This document shows positions 9,332 to 18,849 of a stretch of DNA of 64,000 nucleotides, one piece after another; position 1 is the stretch's first letter, and each line of letters starts with the position of its first letter. A program made the translations under genes and the position numbers. The notes beneath the pieces are model-generated. The model did no database searches. It had not been told where the DNA came from and worked only from the letters and a program-made list of their open reading frames with translations. Source of the DNA: an uncultured Selenomonadales bacterium (GTDB lineage: Bacteria; Bacillota; Negativicutes; Acidaminococcales; Acidaminococcaceae); the NCBI GenBank assembly GCA_900316935.1, contig ONEW01000007.1, forward strand, positions 1 to 64,000. Direction: 5' to 3'.

Positions 9332-11818
9332 TCACAGCACGCCCCGGAAATAGTGTCCCCGCGTGGTGCCGGGCAGGTTTTCCATCGCATCCGGTCCGGC
9401 CGCGAGGGCTTCCTTGTACAGGGCCGTCAGTTTGCGGACCGTAGCCGCGTCGTACGTGCGCCCATCGATGCGCAGGCGCGCGATGCCCATGCAGGCCAGC
9501 ACAGCTGCACTGCCCACGACGGACAGGTCCTGGGAATTGAGCACGTGCATGCGGCAGAACTGGTCGCCGGCCAGGCGGAATTCGGCATCCTTCCGGTCGT
9601 GCAGGTACAGCGGTTCCCGGCAGCGGAACGTGCAGGCGCCCTGGTCGAGATGCCCCAGGAAACTGCCGCCCGCGCAGTATTCGGAAACCATCATCTCGAT
9701 GGGCCCCTGCACCAGGCACTCCAGCGGCAGCGGGCTGGTCTTGGCCAGATGCTCCAGCTGCCCCATGTTCAATTCAATGGACGGCACGGCACCGGCGGCA
9801 CCGGCCTCCTGCCAGAACCGCAGCGCCTCCGTGTTATAGATGTTGAGGCCCATATCGGCCCAGAGGGGCACGGACAGCTTCCGCTCCACCGCCGTCTGCC
9901 ACAGCCCCACATTGTGGATGCAGAGCAGGTCCGGGCCGGCAGCTTCCGCCTTGTCCAGGAAGGCCTGATAGTACGGCAGCTGCGCCTCCTTTACGATGCG
10001 CGACGTGCCGAATGCGATTTTGCGGCCGGCGCGGCGCGTCATCTCCAGCGCTTCCGCGTAGTCGCCGAAAGTGACATCCTTGGTACTGAAACGGTCCCCG
10101 CCGAACAGGATCCAGTCCGCCCCGCCTTCCAGCGCAGCTTCCACCTTGTCCAGCGTGTCCACCCAGGCCGTGATTTCCGTCCTGCCTTCTTGGCGGCGCA
10201 GTCCCTTCCCTTCGCTTTCCGCGATGGCCTGTGCCACGATCCCTTCGTTGCGGACCGGGGTCCGGGCCGGCAGGAAGGCGTTCAGGCGCGCTTCGTCCAA
10301 CGCCTCGCAGGCCTGGCGGCGTGCCTCGTTCAATTCGCTGACCGGCGCCATCAAGCCCCCGTCCAGTTCCAGCTCCAGGTCCGCCAGGCAGTATTCCGTC
10401 GTCCCGAGGCGCCCCACCTGTTTGCGGAGCGTGGCTTCATCCAGGGCGTGCTTCTGCGCCTTTTCCGCCAGGAACTTCGTCCGGCCGCGTCCCTCGTTGC
10501 CGTCGCCGTCCGTCAGGATGATTTCCAGCGGTTCTCCCAGGCGGGCCTTCACCCTGGCCGTTACAGGAATGCGCTTCCTGTTCTTTTCCCCGTAGAACTG
10601 GCCGGCATAGGCCATGAGCTCGCTGTCCAGGGTCCGGAACACGCGGTCGTTGAGACGGACGCCCTTCGGCACGTCGATTTCCGCCAGGGACCCAGCCGGA
10701 GCCGTCTCCACAGGACGGCCGTCCACCAGCAGCGACGTCACCGTCGTGCCCACCCGGCCCCCGACTTTGACCCAGAATTCCAGGCCGTCGCCGGCATGGA
10801 TATCCTTCTCCGTTTTGAGGACGGCCTTCGTATGGTTGTAGTTCAGGCTGTGCACACGGCCGACGAGGACGCCCCGGTTGTTGGGCCGGCGATCGCTCAT
10901 CATGCGGCGGCCCTGGGGTTTCTCCAGATAGGCCGTCGTGAAATCGCGGTTGAAGATCTGCTCGATGTTGGCCAGGTCCCGGGCCGGCACTTCATAATGG
11001 CCCGCCTTCCAACTGTCCATGGCGCGGCGGTAGGCATCGACGACGACCGCCACGTATTCAGGCCGTTTCATGCGGCCTTCAATCTTGTAGGAAAGGACGC
11101 CGGCCTCGATCATGCGGGGCAGGACCGCCAGCGTGTTCAGGTCTTTCGGGCTCAGCAGGTACTGTCCTGCCGAGGAGTCCTTCGCCAGCATGTCCTCCCC
11201 GTTGCCGTTGACCAGTTTATAGGGCAGGCGGCAGGGCTGGGCGCAGCGCCCCCGGTTGCCGCTGCGGCCGCCGATAAGGCTGCTCATGAGGCACTGGCCG
11301 GAATAACACACGCACAGGGCGCCGTGGATGAAGGCCTCGATTTCGACACCCGTCGCCGAAGCCTTTTCCAACTCTTTCAGGGTCAGTTCCCGTGCCGGAA
11401 CGGCACGGACCATCCCGTGGGCGGCGACGAAGCGCACACCGGCGGAACTCGTCACGGTCATCTGCGTGCTGGCATGCAGGGGCAGGTCCGGTACGACGCG
11501 CAGCGCCGCGCGGATGACGCCCAGGTCCTGCACAATGATGCCGTCCACGCCGGCGTTGTACAGGAAGACCAGGTAATCCTCCAGATCGGCCATCTCCCGG
11601 TCATCCACCAGGGTGTTGACCGTCACGTACAGGCGCACGTGATGCAGGTGGCAGAAGCGGATGGCCCGCCCCATCCCGTCCCGGTCGAAATTATCGGCAT
11701 AGGCACGGGCCCCGAAGGCTTTGCCGGCCAGATACACCGCATCCGCCCCGGCATTGACGGCGGCTTCCATAGCGTCCCAGGTGCCGGCCGGAGCCAGCAG
11801 TTCAATCTCTTTGTCCAT
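9332..11818 (-). CDS. large U32-family protein with a DUF3656-type C-terminal region
   Basis: 828 aa from ATG 11818, which has GAGG 8 nt upstream. The N-terminal half is a complete U32 domain starting ELLAPAGTWDAMEAAVNAGADAVY-like, with the cysteine cluster CVCYSGQC...RGRCAQPC (about 165-190) that binds an Fe-S cluster in this family. Although U32 proteins are named peptidases, characterised relatives (RlhA, TrhP) hydroxylate 23S rRNA or tRNA, so an RNA-modifying role is more likely than proteolysis. The long form with the extra C-terminal domains matches the RlhA type. Neighbouring genes also serve translation. Confidence 0.85.
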   Translation of the reverse strand: MDKEIELLAPAGTWDAMEAAVNAGADAVYLAGKAFGARAYADNFDRDGMGRAIRFCHLHHVRLYVTVNTLVDDREMADLEDYLVFLYNAGVDGIIVQDLGVIRAALRVVPDLPLHASTQMTVTSSAGVRFVAAHGMVRAVPARELTLKELEKASATGVEIEAFIHGALCVCYSGQCLMSSLIGGRSGNRGRCAQPCRLPYKLVNGNGEDMLAKDSSAGQYLLSPKDLNTLAVLPRMIEAGVLSYKIEGRMKRPEYVAVVVDAYRRAMDSWKAGHYEVPARDLANIEQIFNRDFTTAYLEKPQGRRMMSDRRPNNRGVLVGRVHSLNYNHTKAVLKTEKDIHAGDGLEFWVKVGGRVGTTVTSLLVDGRPVETAPAGSLAEIDVPKGVRLNDRVFRTLDSELMAYAGQFYGEKNRKRIPVTARVKARLGEPLEIILTDGDGNEGRGRTKFLAEKAQKHALDEATLRKQVGRLGTTEYCLADLELELDGGLMAPVSELNEARRQACEALDEARLNAFLPARTPVRNEGIVAQAIAESEGKGLRRQEGRTEITAWVDTLDKVEAALEGGADWILFGGDRFSTKDVTFGDYAEALEMTRRAGRKIAFGTSRIVKEAQLPYYQAFLDKAEAAGPDLLCIHNVGLWQTAVERKLSVPLWADMGLNIYNTEALRFWQEAGAAGAVPSIELNMGQLEHLAKTSPLPLECLVQGPIEMMVSEYCAGGSFLGHLDQGACTFRCREPLYLHDRKDAEFRLAGDQFCRMHVLNSQDLSVVGSAAVLACMGIARLRIDGRTYDAATVRKLTALYKEALAAGPDAMENLPGTTRGHYFRGVL

Positions 11819-11902
11819 AGTAGCGGCCTCTTTCTCCACTTGACCGGCAGCAGGAAACGGGAACGCCCTGCCCTGCCAGCCTGTTTCTCCTTAAACCCAA
11901 CG

Positions 11903-11935
11903 AAAGCAGCACCGGTCGGAACGCGATGCTGCTTT
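11903..11935 (-). terminator. terminator after the secreted inhibitor-like gene
   Basis: Inverted repeat AAAGCAGCA (11903-11911) with TGCTGCTTT (11927-11935). It stands between the secreted-protein stop and the U32 gene. Confidence 0.6.
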
Positions 11936-11952
11936 TCTAAATCCATTTTTTC

Positions 11953-12822
11953 TTATTCCTTCACGACGACCGTATACAGGAACTGGCGGATGCTGCCCAT
12001 CTTGTCCCAGGGCTTCTGGTAGCTCATGCGGACCGTATAGGTTCCCGGCGTCATGGCGCCCAGGAACTGGATCAGCGTCCCGGAAGAAGCACCGGAGGAA
12101 TCACGCGGCGTATCGCGCGGTATCACGAAGGATTCGCCGTTCCCCACGAGGCCGTCGGCCGGACCGTCGATGGTCCGGATCCACTGCATGCCCGTCGTCG
12201 GATTGGCGCTCAACTTGATGGCCAGCAGGTCGCCCTTCTGCACGGTGATGGATTTGCCCGCCGCGTTTTCCGTCAGTTTCCAGACCCGCAGCAGCCTCCC
12301 GATGTCGCCGATCCGGGCACAGGGAACCAGTTGGCCGTAGCTGTAAAAATGGTCGTAGGAACCGCCTTTGTGATCCGCCACGCGGACCCCGTCCTCCGTA
12401 AAGAGCACGTTTTCCGTCTTCGCACCGACAATCCCCTTTCGTTTGTCATTGTCGAAGAAGAACCCGTCGAGGCCGAACTCCTTCCCCGACGTCAGGTCGA
12501 TATTGACAGCCTTGTGGTACGCACTGCCGCCGTTTTTCGCGGTCAGCAGGACGCTCACCAGGCTAGGACGGTCCAAGGTGACCTCGTACGATACGGTGCC
12601 GCCCCGTCCCGCCTTGCCGGCCATTTCTTCCGCCACGTCATTGAGCAGCTGGTTGGCCGCTTTTTCCATGGTTTCGTCGTTGGCGCCGTCAATGTACGGC
12701 ACATGGACCGTGGCACCTTTCGTATTCCTCACTTCCGTAAGGACCGTCGTGGGCTGGTCCGCCAGGGCCAGGCCCGGAACCAGCAGCAGGGCCGAAAGCA
12801 GAAGGGATGCGATATGTTTCAT
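11953..12822 (-). CDS. secreted protein: DUF3298/DUF4163-like N-terminus plus chagasin (I42) domain
   Basis: 289 aa with a clear signal peptide (MKHIASLLLSALLLVPGLALA, cut after about residue 21; shown here only as a 21-residue hydrophobic leader). Residues about 25-160 resemble secreted DUF3298/DUF4163 modules. Residues about 190-289 carry the three loops of chagasin-type cysteine-protease inhibitors: NPTTGMQW (207-214), a SSGTLIQFLG loop (256-265) and YQKPWD (278-283, where RPW is usual). In the I42 family these loops plug papain-like active sites. The protein should be exported; inhibition of a protease is inference. It lies 55 nt after gltX. Confidence 0.7.
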   Translation of the reverse strand: MKHIASLLLSALLLVPGLALADQPTTVLTEVRNTKGATVHVPYIDGANDETMEKAANQLLNDVAEEMAGKAGRGGTVSYEVTLDRPSLVSVLLTAKNGGSAYHKAVNIDLTSGKEFGLDGFFFDNDKRKGIVGAKTENVLFTEDGVRVADHKGGSYDHFYSYGQLVPCARIGDIGRLLRVWKLTENAAGKSITVQKGDLLAIKLSANPTTGMQWIRTIDGPADGLVGNGESFVIPRDTPRDSSGASSGTLIQFLGAMTPGTYTVRMSYQKPWDKMGSIRQFLYTVVVKE

Positions 12823-12877
12823 GTTGTGACTCCTTGCAAAACTTCCCCGGAAACAATCCTGTGCGCGGACAGGGCGC

Positions 12878-14365
12878 TCAGGCTTCCGGCAATGTGCGGA
12901 TATAGGCCAGGGCCTTATCCATGCGCTCCAGGGTCTTGTCCCGGCCCAGGAGCACCATCACGTCGAACATGCCCGGCGTTACCGTACGGCCGGACAGGGC
13001 CAGGCGGCTCGGCTGGACGACTTTGCCCAGCGTGACGCCGTCTTCTTCGGCGATGGCGTTATACAGTTTTTCCAGGTCCGCCTCGTTGAAGGCGTCCGCC
13101 GGGGCGGCGGCGATGCGTTCGCGGCACTTGGCCAGCTGCGCGGCGCCTTCCTCCGTAAAGAACTTGCGGACCCCCTTGGCGTCGTATTCGTCAAAATCGC
13201 GGAAGAAATACGTCGATGCATCGACGATTTCCTGCAGGGTCTTGACGCGGACGCGGAGCACTTCGACCAAATGGGTGAAGTACCTGCCATGGGCCGGATC
13301 GCCGAACCAGTCCTCCGTCACGAGGCCGGCCTTCACGAAGAACGGCTGCGCGTCCTTCACGATGCGTTCCAGCGGCAGGCTGTTCAGGTACTGGCCGTTG
13401 ATCCAGTACAGTTTCTTGATGTCGTAGACGGCGCCCTTGTGGGACATGCGTTCCATGCGGAACTGCCTGACCGCCTCTTCCTTGGTGATGATTTCCTGAT
13501 CCCCGTCGGGCGACCAGCCTAACAGGAGCAGATAGTTCAACAGGGCTTCCGGCAGGTAGCCCATGGCCTGGAATTCTTCCACGGACTGGGCGCCATGCCG
13601 TTTGGACAGCTTGCTGCGGTCCGGCGCCAGGATCATGGACATGTGGCCGAACTGGGGCACTTCAAAGCCCAGGGCCTCGTACAGCAGGATCTGCTTCGGC
13701 GTGTTGGGGATGTGTTCCTCTGCGCGCAGGACGTGGGTCATGCCCATCAGATGGTCGTCGATGACGACGGCGAAGTTGTACGTCGGCGTACCGTTCGTCT
13801 TGGCAATGACGAAATCGTCGAACTGCGTCATATCGAAATCCATGCGGCCGTGGATCAGGTCGTGGACACGCATATTCCCCTTCATGGGCATCTTGAAGCG
13901 GATGGAATGCGGTTCCCCTGCAGCCAGGCGGCGTTCCACCTCTTCCTTGGACAGGTTGCGGCACGTCCGCGGATAGCGGAAGGGCTGCTTGCGGGCTTTC
14001 TGGATTTCGCGCTGCTTTTCCAGCTCTTCCGGCGTGCAGAAGCAGTAATAGGCTTTGCCTTCATCCAACAGCTGCTTCAGATATTTCTGGTAGATTTCCG
14101 TACGCTGCGACTGGAAATAGGGAGCGCCCGGACCGCCGACTTCCGGGCCTTCATCCCAGTCCAGGCCCAGCCATTTCATGCTGCGGATGATCTGTTCCAC
14201 GGAACCGGGCTTAAAACGGCTCGGATCCGTATCTTCGATACGCAGGACCAGTTTGCCGCCCGTGCTTCTGGCAAAGAGCCAGTTGAACAGGCAGGTACGG
14301 GCACCGCCCACATGCAGGTTGCCTGTGGGACTCGGCGCAAAACGTACGCGGACTTCTTCGCTCAT
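12878..14365 (-). CDS. gltX: glutamyl-tRNA synthetase
   Basis: Class I synthetase charging tRNA-Glu (in firmicutes often tRNA-Gln too, for later amidation). 495 aa from the ATG preceded by AAGGAGA. HIGH-type signature PSPTGNLHVGG (11-21) and KMSKS-type loop KLSKR near residue 245. A C-terminal anticodon-binding region follows. Lies 57 nt downstream of alaS on the same strand, so probably one operon. Confidence 0.95.
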   Translation of the reverse strand: MSEEVRVRFAPSPTGNLHVGGARTCLFNWLFARSTGGKLVLRIEDTDPSRFKPGSVEQIIRSMKWLGLDWDEGPEVGGPGAPYFQSQRTEIYQKYLKQLLDEGKAYYCFCTPEELEKQREIQKARKQPFRYPRTCRNLSKEEVERRLAAGEPHSIRFKMPMKGNMRVHDLIHGRMDFDMTQFDDFVIAKTNGTPTYNFAVVIDDHLMGMTHVLRAEEHIPNTPKQILLYEALGFEVPQFGHMSMILAPDRSKLSKRHGAQSVEEFQAMGYLPEALLNYLLLLGWSPDGDQEIITKEEAVRQFRMERMSHKGAVYDIKKLYWINGQYLNSLPLERIVKDAQPFFVKAGLVTEDWFGDPAHGRYFTHLVEVLRVRVKTLQEIVDASTYFFRDFDEYDAKGVRKFFTEEGAAQLAKCRERIAAAPADAFNEADLEKLYNAIAEEDGVTLGKVVQPSRLALSGRTVTPGMFDVMVLLGRDKTLERMDKALAYIRTLPEA

Positions 14366-14422
14366 GGATATTCTCTCCTTATGTCTTCCTTCTCTATGTA
14401 GGGCGCCTGTCAGCACCGCGGG

Positions 14423-17047
14423 TTACTTGACCTGGCCTTCGATGACCTTCCAGGCCGCTTCCAGCGCGGCATCCAGTTTAGCCGCGTCCTTGCCGCCGGC
14501 CTGGGCCATGTCGGGACGGCCGCCGCCGCCGCCGCCGCACAGGGAAGCGACTTCCTTGACAATCTTGCCGCAGTGGATGCCTTTGCCCACGGCTTCCCTG
14601 GCCGCCATGGCCAGGATGCCGATCTTGCCGTTCCCAAAGACGGAGGCCAGGACGACGACGCCCCCCGTGGTGTCGCGCAGCTGGTCTCCCAAAGTGCGCA
14701 GGGCCGGTACGTCGACGACGGACACCTTCTGGACCAGGGCCTTGACGCCCTTGATGTCCCGGGCCTGGCCGCCGGCATTTTTCGCGGCAGCAGCGTTCAT
14801 CTCCGCTTCCAGGGCCTTCACCTTCTGGTTCGCGTCGCGCAGTTCGTCCGTCAGGACATCCAGCCGTTCTTCCACATCGGTCGGACGGCAGTGCAGCTTG
14901 TACGCCACGCAGGCCAGGGTCTGCTGCAGCCCGTTCACATAGGCCAGGGCGCCGTGTCCCGTCACGGCCTCGATGCGGCGCACGCCGGCCCCGCTGGAAG
15001 CTTCGCTGATGATTTTGAACAGGCCGATTTCGGCCGTATTATGCACATGCACGCCGCCGCACAGTTCCATGGAGAAGCCCGGCACCGTCACGACGCGGAC
15101 GATTTTGCCATACTTTTCGCCGAACAGGGCGCGGGCGCCGCGTTTTCTGGCTTCATCCAGGAGCAGTTCCTCGAACGTCACGGTCTTGCCCGCCAGAATC
15201 TGGTCGTTGACCAGCCGCTCCACTTCGGCCAGCTCTTCCGCCGTCATCTGGGAGAAATGGGAGAAGTCGAAATGCAGGCGGTCCGGACCGACATAGCTGC
15301 CGGCCTGGTTGACATGGTCGCCCAGGACCTGGCGCAGGGCCGCCTGGAGCAGGTGGGTCGCCGTATGGTTGCGGGCAATGTCCGCCTTGCGGGCCTCATC
15401 CACTTCGTACGTCACTGCGTCTCCTGCGTTGATCGTGCCTTCCACCACCGTGCCGGCCATGTAGGTCACGCCGTCCGGCAGTTTCTTCGTCTTCACGACC
15501 TGCAGCACGCCGGCCGGCGCCTTGATGATGCCGGTATCCCCCACCTGGCCGCCGCCTTCGGCGTGGAAAGCCGTCACATCGAGGATGACGGCGGCGTCCC
15601 TGCCATCGGAAATGGAATCGACGGGCTGGGCGTCCTGCATGGGATACAGCTTCATAACCTTGCCGGCATGGGCGGTCTCGTCCACCTTCAGGGTGGCGGC
15701 GTTCAGGTCACGGTCATTGTAGATGACCGGACGGCCGGCTTTATCGTCACGGGCGTCACGGGCGCGTTTGCGCTGTGCCTCCAGCTCTTTTGCATAGCCT
15801 TCCTCATCCAGGGTGAGGCCCTGTTCGCTCAGGATTTCCTGGGTCAGTTCCTTCGGGAACCCGAACGTGTCGGACAGCTTGAATGCGGCGGCCCCGTCCA
15901 GGACGGTGCGGCCGGCCTCCTTCATGGCGGCGATTTCGCTGTCCAGCAGCTCGCTGCCGCTCTTCAGCGTCTTCAGGAAGCTGCTTTCCTCCATATGGAT
16001 GACCTTCTTGATGTAGTCCTGCTTCTCGCGGATTTCCGGATAGGCCTCGCCGAACATCCGGACGACGACGTCGACGGCGCCGCCCAGGAACTCCTCGTCG
16101 ATGCCGAGCAGGCGTCCGTGCCGGACGGCACGGCGCAGGATGCGGCGCAGGATATAGCCGCGGCCCTCATTGGAAGGCAGGATGCCGTCGCCGATCATGA
16201 AGACCAGGCTGCGTGCGTGGTCCGCAATGACCTTCAGGGAAACATCCTTCTTCGGGTCGCTGTTGTATTTCACACCGGAAACTTCCGCGGCGTATTCCAC
16301 GATGGGGAACATGAGGTCCGTCTCGAAGTTGGACGGTTTGCTCTGCAGTACCGAAGCCAGACGTTCCAGGCCGGCGCCGGTATCGATGTTCTTATGCACC
16401 AGCGGCGTGTACGTGCCGTCCTCGTTCTGGTTGTACTGTGTGAAGACCAGGTTCCACAGTTCCAGGTAACGTCCGCAGTCGCAGCCGGGGCCGCAGGTCG
16501 GTTTGCCGCAGCCGCGTTCTTTGCCCAGGTCGATGTGGATTTCGGAACACGGGCCGCAGGGGCCGCTGCCGATTTCCCAGAAGTTGTCTTCCAGGCGCAC
16601 GATACGGTCGTCAGGCACCCCGACGGCATCGTGCCAGATCCGGTAGGCCTCGTCGTCCTTCGTGTGGATCGTGATATACAGTTTGTCCGCCGGCAGTTCC
16701 AGCTCCTTCGTCAGGAACTCCCAGCTCCAGGGAATGATCTCCTTCTTGAAATAGTCGCCGAAGGAGAAATCCCCCAGCATCTCAAAAAATGTATGGTGGC
16801 GCGCCGTATGGCCCACGTTCTCGATATCGCCCGTGCGGACGCACTTCTGGCATGTCGTGATGCGCGGGGAAGGCGGTTTCAGTTTGCCCGTGAAGAACGG
16901 TTTGAAGGGCGCCATGCCGGCACCGATCAGGAGCAGCGTCGGATCGTCCTGCGGAATCAGGGATGCGCTCGGAAGCCACAGATGGCCCCTCTCCTGGAAA
17001 AATTTGATGAAACGGCTGCGGATTTCATTCCCGCTCATGTACTTCAT
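14423..17047 (-). CDS. alaS: alanyl-tRNA synthetase
   Basis: 874 aa, full length. Class II core at the N-terminus (to about 440), editing domain with the metal-binding HTATH motif (near 565) and the CGGVHVHNT motif (near 665), and a C-terminal coiled and DHHA1-like region with a Gly-rich GGGGGGRPDMAQAGG stretch near 845-860. The editing domain removes mischarged serine and glycine. Start ATG 17047; ATG 17038 is also possible. Its own consensus promoter lies 52 nt upstream. Confidence 0.96.
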   Translation of the reverse strand: MKYMSGNEIRSRFIKFFQERGHLWLPSASLIPQDDPTLLLIGAGMAPFKPFFTGKLKPPSPRITTCQKCVRTGDIENVGHTARHHTFFEMLGDFSFGDYFKKEIIPWSWEFLTKELELPADKLYITIHTKDDEAYRIWHDAVGVPDDRIVRLEDNFWEIGSGPCGPCSEIHIDLGKERGCGKPTCGPGCDCGRYLELWNLVFTQYNQNEDGTYTPLVHKNIDTGAGLERLASVLQSKPSNFETDLMFPIVEYAAEVSGVKYNSDPKKDVSLKVIADHARSLVFMIGDGILPSNEGRGYILRRILRRAVRHGRLLGIDEEFLGGAVDVVVRMFGEAYPEIREKQDYIKKVIHMEESSFLKTLKSGSELLDSEIAAMKEAGRTVLDGAAAFKLSDTFGFPKELTQEILSEQGLTLDEEGYAKELEAQRKRARDARDDKAGRPVIYNDRDLNAATLKVDETAHAGKVMKLYPMQDAQPVDSISDGRDAAVILDVTAFHAEGGGQVGDTGIIKAPAGVLQVVKTKKLPDGVTYMAGTVVEGTINAGDAVTYEVDEARKADIARNHTATHLLQAALRQVLGDHVNQAGSYVGPDRLHFDFSHFSQMTAEELAEVERLVNDQILAGKTVTFEELLLDEARKRGARALFGEKYGKIVRVVTVPGFSMELCGGVHVHNTAEIGLFKIISEASSGAGVRRIEAVTGHGALAYVNGLQQTLACVAYKLHCRPTDVEERLDVLTDELRDANQKVKALEAEMNAAAAKNAGGQARDIKGVKALVQKVSVVDVPALRTLGDQLRDTTGGVVVLASVFGNGKIGILAMAAREAVGKGIHCGKIVKEVASLCGGGGGGRPDMAQAGGKDAAKLDAALEAAWKVIEGQVK

Positions 17048-17098
17048 TTACAACATCGCTCCTTCTATCTGTATAAAGGGTATAAAAGCATACTTTAA

Positions 17099-17127
17099 AT
17101 TATATGCAATAACCCCGATAAAGTCAA
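17099..17127 (-). promoter_or_regulatory. promoter of alaS-gltX
   Basis: Minus-strand -35 TTGACT (17122-17127) and perfect -10 TATAAT (17099-17104), 17-nt spacer. No T-box motif is seen in the short leader. Confidence 0.8.
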
Positions 17128-17149
17128 TGCAGACGGCCCGTCCCCGCCG

Positions 17150-18439
17150 TCATCCCCTGCCCTTCAGCCTGCCGCGGAAGCGGGCCTCGAACCCGTTTTC
17201 CTTCGGTTCGTAGTACCGGGTCCCCTCCAGGGCGTCCGGCAGGTACTGCTGATCCACCCAGGCCCCGGGGTAATCGTGGGGATACTTGTAGTCCGTGCCG
17301 TGTCCCAGTTTCGCCGCCCCGCCGTAATGGGCGTCCCGCAGGTGCGCCGGCACACTGCCGCAGTCGCGGGTCCGCACATCGTGGCGCGCCGCGGAAATGG
17401 CCGTCGTGGCCGAATTGCTCTTCGGGGCCGTGGCGATGTAGAGCACCGCTTCGGACAAAATCAGCTGGGCCTCGGGCAGGCCGACGAAGTCTGCCGCCTG
17501 GGCCGCCGCGTTGGCCACCACCAGGGCTTGGGGGTCGGCCAGTCCCACATCTTCGGCGGCACAGATGACGATGCGCCGCGCGATGAAGCGCAGGTCCTCC
17601 CCTCCTTCGAGCATGCGGGCCAGATAATGCAGCGCTGCGTCAGGATGGCTGCCGCGCATACTCTTGATGAAGGCGCTTACGATGTCGTAATGGGAGTCGC
17701 CTTTCTTGTCGTAGCGGCGGAACGCCGTACCCAGGATCTCCCGAAGGGATGCCGCCGTGATCTGCGTCGTGCCGGGCGGCACCATAAGGGCGGCCTGCTC
17801 CAGCAGGTTGAGGGCGCTGCGGGCGTCCCCCTGGGCGAAGTCCGCCAGAATGTGCAGGGCCTCCGGCTCCATTGTGAAGCCTTCCGCCCCCAGGCCGTTC
17901 ACCTTGTCCGCCAGAGCCCGCTCCAGGATCTTTTCAATCTGGGCCGGCGTCAGCTTTTCCAGCGGAATGATCTTCATACGCGACAAGAGCGGCGAATTGA
18001 TTTCGAAGAAAGGATTCTCCGTCGTAGCGCCGATGAGGATGATGGTCCCGTTTTCGACGAAGGGCAGGAGGACATCCTGCTGGGCCTTGTTGAAACGGTG
18101 GATTTCGTCAATGAACACGACGGTCCGCCCCTGCCCCGCCATGCGGGCATCCCGGGCCTGGGCGATGACCTTGCGCAGTTCCGGGATGCCCGATGTGACG
18201 GCATTGACCGCCACAAAGCGGCTGTCCGTGCGGTGCGCGATGATGCGCGCCAGGGTCGTCTTGCCCGTACCCGGCGGTCCGTAGAACAACAGGGACTGCA
18301 AAGCGTCCTTTTGGATCATGCGGTTCAGCAGGCTGTGCGGTCCCGCCGCCTGCTCCTGCCCCACGAAATCGGCCAGGGCGGCCGGCCGCATCCGGTCCGC
18401 CAGCGGCTTGTAGGCCGGCACATCAAATAAACTGTCCAT
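17150..18439 (-). CDS. rarA: replication-associated recombination protein A
   Basis: AAA+ ATPase of the RarA/MgsA/WRNIP1 family that acts at stalled replication forks. 429 aa from the ATG 8 nt after GAGGAG. Walker A GPPGTGKT (54-61), Walker B FIDEIHRF, and the C-terminal MgsA tetramerisation region ending in RFRGRLKGRG. It follows the 6S RNA gene, an arrangement also familiar from other firmicutes (aspS, 6S RNA and rarA close together). Confidence 0.95.
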   Translation of the reverse strand: MDSLFDVPAYKPLADRMRPAALADFVGQEQAAGPHSLLNRMIQKDALQSLLFYGPPGTGKTTLARIIAHRTDSRFVAVNAVTSGIPELRKVIAQARDARMAGQGRTVVFIDEIHRFNKAQQDVLLPFVENGTIILIGATTENPFFEINSPLLSRMKIIPLEKLTPAQIEKILERALADKVNGLGAEGFTMEPEALHILADFAQGDARSALNLLEQAALMVPPGTTQITAASLREILGTAFRRYDKKGDSHYDIVSAFIKSMRGSHPDAALHYLARMLEGGEDLRFIARRIVICAAEDVGLADPQALVVANAAAQAADFVGLPEAQLILSEAVLYIATAPKSNSATTAISAARHDVRTRDCGSVPAHLRDAHYGGAAKLGHGTDYKYPHDYPGAWVDQQYLPDALEGTRYYEPKENGFEARFRGRLKGRG

Positions 18440-18469
18440 ATCCAATACTCCTCGGTTCCCTTTCGGGGA

Positions 18470-18511
18470 AAACAAAAACTTCCTTCCCGTGCAGCGTCAC
18501 GGAAAAGGAAG
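18470..18511 (-). terminator. rho-independent terminator between 6S RNA and rarA
   Basis: Stem of 18479-18491 with 18498-18511 (CTTCC...GTG/CAC...GGAAG) followed on the minus strand by a T-rich run (18470-18478). It backs up the end of the 6S transcript and lies just in front of the rarA start. Confidence 0.75.
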
Positions 18512-18520
18512 AAAGGCGAT

Positions 18521-18704
18521 AAAAAATACCCCACAATGCCGTTCTGACTTCGAAGTTTGAACCTGCAAATGCAGGTGGGTGCTCTGCTGTTTATCGCAAA
18601 AGTCCGTTCGGGGACGGCTGGTTTTTGATAAACACGACTTTCGGGCTCCCTAGGTAAAAGTGTTGGCTCAACGCAAAGAAGAGGATAACGTACACCGCAG
18701 GGTA
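18521..18704 (-). ncRNA. ssrS: 6S RNA
   Basis: Regulatory RNA that mimics an open promoter and sequesters the sigma-A RNA polymerase holoenzyme. A 12-bp terminal stem forms between TACCCTGCGGTG (18693-18704) and CATTGTGGGGTA (18527-18538), enclosing a long interrupted helix, and is followed by six T's on the minus strand. Between them are elements I recognise from 6S RNAs: GAGCCAACACTTTTACCTAG...GGGAGCC on the 5' side (split here) and the ACCTGCATTTGCAGGTTCAA hairpin plus GGCAT near the 3' end. Length about 180 nt and position between aspS and rarA also fit. The exact 5' end is uncertain because the nearest good promoter would add about 75 nt, which might be trimmed. Confidence 0.85.
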
Positions 18705-18788
18705 GTTGTCTGAAATTGGGATACCGGATTCCGCCGCGGGCGTCTCCGGGGAGCCGCGCCGAACATACCGCCCGGCCCCATTACCTAT

Positions 18789-18817
18789 ACTATAACAGAC
18801 CCGGGGCATTTTTTCAA
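18789..18817 (-). promoter_or_regulatory. promoter upstream of 6S RNA
   Basis: Minus-strand -35 TTGAAA (18812-18817) and -10 TATAGT (18789-18794) with a 17-nt spacer. It overlaps the GC-rich hairpin that follows aspS. Confidence 0.55.
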
Positions 18818-18830
18818 TATGCCCCGGGCC
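18800..18830 (-). terminator. hairpin after aspS
   Basis: CCCGGGGCAT pairs with ATGCCCCGGG around an A/T-rich loop, 20 nt after the aspS stop. There is no good T-run on the minus strand, so termination may be inefficient. Confidence 0.45.
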
Positions 18831-18849
18831 TGATTGCTTCCTTTTCCGC

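Noticed and set aside
9332-11818. Peptidase function for the U32 protein
   Set aside because: Characterised U32 relatives with this Cys cluster modify rRNA or tRNA. Peptidase activity is supported only for distant members.
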